Part shown: positions 62,622-64,000 of the stretch, piece by piece
How positions within the stretch are numbered: position 1 is the first letter of the stretch
How the letters are laid out: each line of letters opens with the position of its first letter
NCBI RefSeq assembly: GCF_002234675.1
Contig: NC_019859.2
Location: 4,061,240-4,125,239 of the forward strand
Source of the DNA: Oryzias latipes
Taxonomy: Eukaryota > Chordata > Actinopteri > Beloniformes > Adrianichthyidae
Direction: 5' to 3'
DNA length: 64,000 nt
Program-made: the position numbers and the translations under genes
Notes under the pieces: model-generated
The model's database searches: none
Seen by the model: the letters and a program-made list of their open reading frames with translations, nothing else
Told to the model about the DNA's origin: nothing

Positions 62622-63012
62622 GTAAGTGAAGCCCGAGGACCGTCAACTTACCAAATATGGGCTAAAAATGTCGGTTTGTGTCAGTTACTGCAGTTTTTCT
62701 GCCTATCAGACAGACGGGAATGACATTTTGCTCCGGTTTATTCTTACTCTGAGTTTTTTTGATTGAACTGTGGGGATGCACGTTTGCCGCGTAGAGGCGT
62801 TCTTATTTATTTATTTATTTTTATTTTTTATCTTGCATGGCTGAAGAAAGTGACTTTACTCCCTGAACTGATCCAGGGACAGTTTAAAAACGGGAGAAAC
62901 TCTACAAAATAAAACACCATGCCATCCAAACCACCACTTTCTGTTGTACTTTTTAAAGGGACAATTGTAAAGGTTTATGCGGAAATCTAAATTGCTCTTG
63001 GAGGGAATGGCT

Positions 63013-63031
63013 TTTTTTTTTTTTTTTTTTT
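63013..63031 (+). repeat. Poly-T run
   Basis: About 20 consecutive T in the xpo1 leader intron. Confidence 0.8.
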
Positions 63032-63220
63032 GCAGATCAGAAAGTTCACATGTTTGACTGCACTCATGGATGCGCTGTTGCAGCATTTTATGCATCATTC
63101 CCAAACATAGTGACATTTATCATTCTGTATTGAGAAAAACAAACAAAGTCCATAGTTTTTAAGGTGTTGCATGCATTAGTTTTGGTTGAACCCCTTTATG
63201 CCGTCTGTGCAGGGATCTCT

Positions 63221-64000
63221 ATGCCAGCAGAAATGACGATGTTGGCCGATCATCCAGCAAGACAGCTGCTGGACTTCACTCAGAGGTTGGACATCAACCT
63301 GCTGGACAACGTTGTCAACTCCATGCACCATGACATCGGATCCCAGGTGGGAACGGTTTCTTCTCTGGTTTTTGATTGTTCCTTTGAAGTACAAAACTGA
63401 TGTGTGATGTTGTAACCATAGCAACGGGTGGCCCAAGAGGTGCTCACTAACCTGAAGGACCATCCGGATGCTTGGACGAGGGTGGACACCATCTTGGAGT
63501 TTTCTCAGAACATGAAAACCAAGGTAAGGCTGGAGGAAACCTGGATCCAGGCTTAAATAAGGTTTCGTTTGTTTGGGAAATGACCGTCAGAATTTTGCAG
63601 CACATTGAGTGTTAATTAGATCAGTACTTTTTCTGTTTTGCAACAGTTCTGGACTGCAAGGACCAGATTGTTTTTTTGTTTTTTTTAAATGTTGTGAAAA
63701 AAGATGACATCGCAAAAATGATGACATCACAACGGGCAAACCTTCAAAAAAAAAAAAAAGAATGGGGCCAAAATGGCTCATGGAGCTTAAAAATGTATAC
63801 ATTTCATAATCCACAAACAAAAAACACCTGTTGGGGGTATCCAAAGGAAGTCTGAAATTATTATGGGCCGGCTACAGGACCTACAGCATGGTGGCTTTTT
63901 TCACAATTTCCGACAAATTTTCGCACCGGCGATTTTTCACGAAGTTTCACCTGCACGCCTCCAGGTGGCGTCTACAACCACCTTTGAAATTTTGTTGACC
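63221..64000 (+). CDS. xpo1: Exportin-1 (CRM1), first two coding exons; gene runs off the window
   Basis: Coding exons 63221-63346 and 63422-63523 give the first 76 residues; the transcript continues beyond 64000. The start MPAEMTMLADHPARQLLDF and DNVVNSMHH...QQRVAQEVLTNLKDHPDAWT closely match human XPO1 (MPAIMTMLADHAARQLLDF), within the importin-beta N-terminal domain that binds Ran-GTP. XPO1 carries proteins with leucine-rich export signals out of the nucleus. The first exon is preceded by an acceptor at 63211-63212 and a short 5' UTR. It differs from the human sequence at more sites than I would expect for this very conserved protein, so it may be one of two teleost duplicates. Confidence 0.95.

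Overview
The window is nuclear DNA of a vertebrate, almost certainly a percomorph teleost. It has split genes with GT-AG introns, CpG-rich promoters, fish-type SINEs with GATGGATGGA tails, hAT and Tc1/mariner relics, and orthologs of the human chromosome 2p15-16 genes PUS10, CCT4, FAM161A and XPO1. I did not try to fix the species. Exon maps were built by hand: introns were placed at splice sites, phases were checked, and each summed coding length is a whole number of codons.

Left part (1-14 kb). A hAT-type element lies at 213-1096. A four-coding-exon minus-strand gene follows (1920-4907), with a probable TATA promoter and short leader exon near 6.5 kb. It encodes a secreted c-type lysozyme/alpha-lactalbumin-like protein of 242 residues. 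All eight lysozyme cysteines and the alpha-lactalbumin calcium loop are kept, both catalytic acids are replaced, and about 90 extra charged residues with a furin-like site sit inside the fold. This is the most unusual gene here. From 6.5 to 14.5 kb I see mostly transposon remnants and one weak, unrecognised three-exon minus-strand candidate (about 10.4-13.3 kb).

Middle part (14.5-35.3 kb). A CpG-rich region (14.58-15.93 kb) is a likely distal promoter. Then comes the complete akt3 gene: 13 coding exons, 479 residues, 18730-32891, and a long 3' UTR. Intron 10 opens directly into a minisatellite that appears to have copied the exon 10/intron 10 splice donor.

Right part (35.3-64 kb). pus10 lies on the minus strand (17 coding exons, 535 residues), head to head with cct4 on the plus strand (13 exons, 536 residues). 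fam161a (7 exons, about 757 or 772 residues) and the first two coding exons of xpo1 follow on the plus strand. The run cct4-fam161a-xpo1 keeps the human order, whereas pus10 next to cct4 and akt3 next to pus10 differ from human. The genes serve separate housekeeping or signalling roles (kinase signalling, RNA modification, chaperonin, cilium, nuclear export), so nothing like an operon is implied. Introns and intergenic DNA carry several transposon families, with at least two clear cases of one element nested in another.
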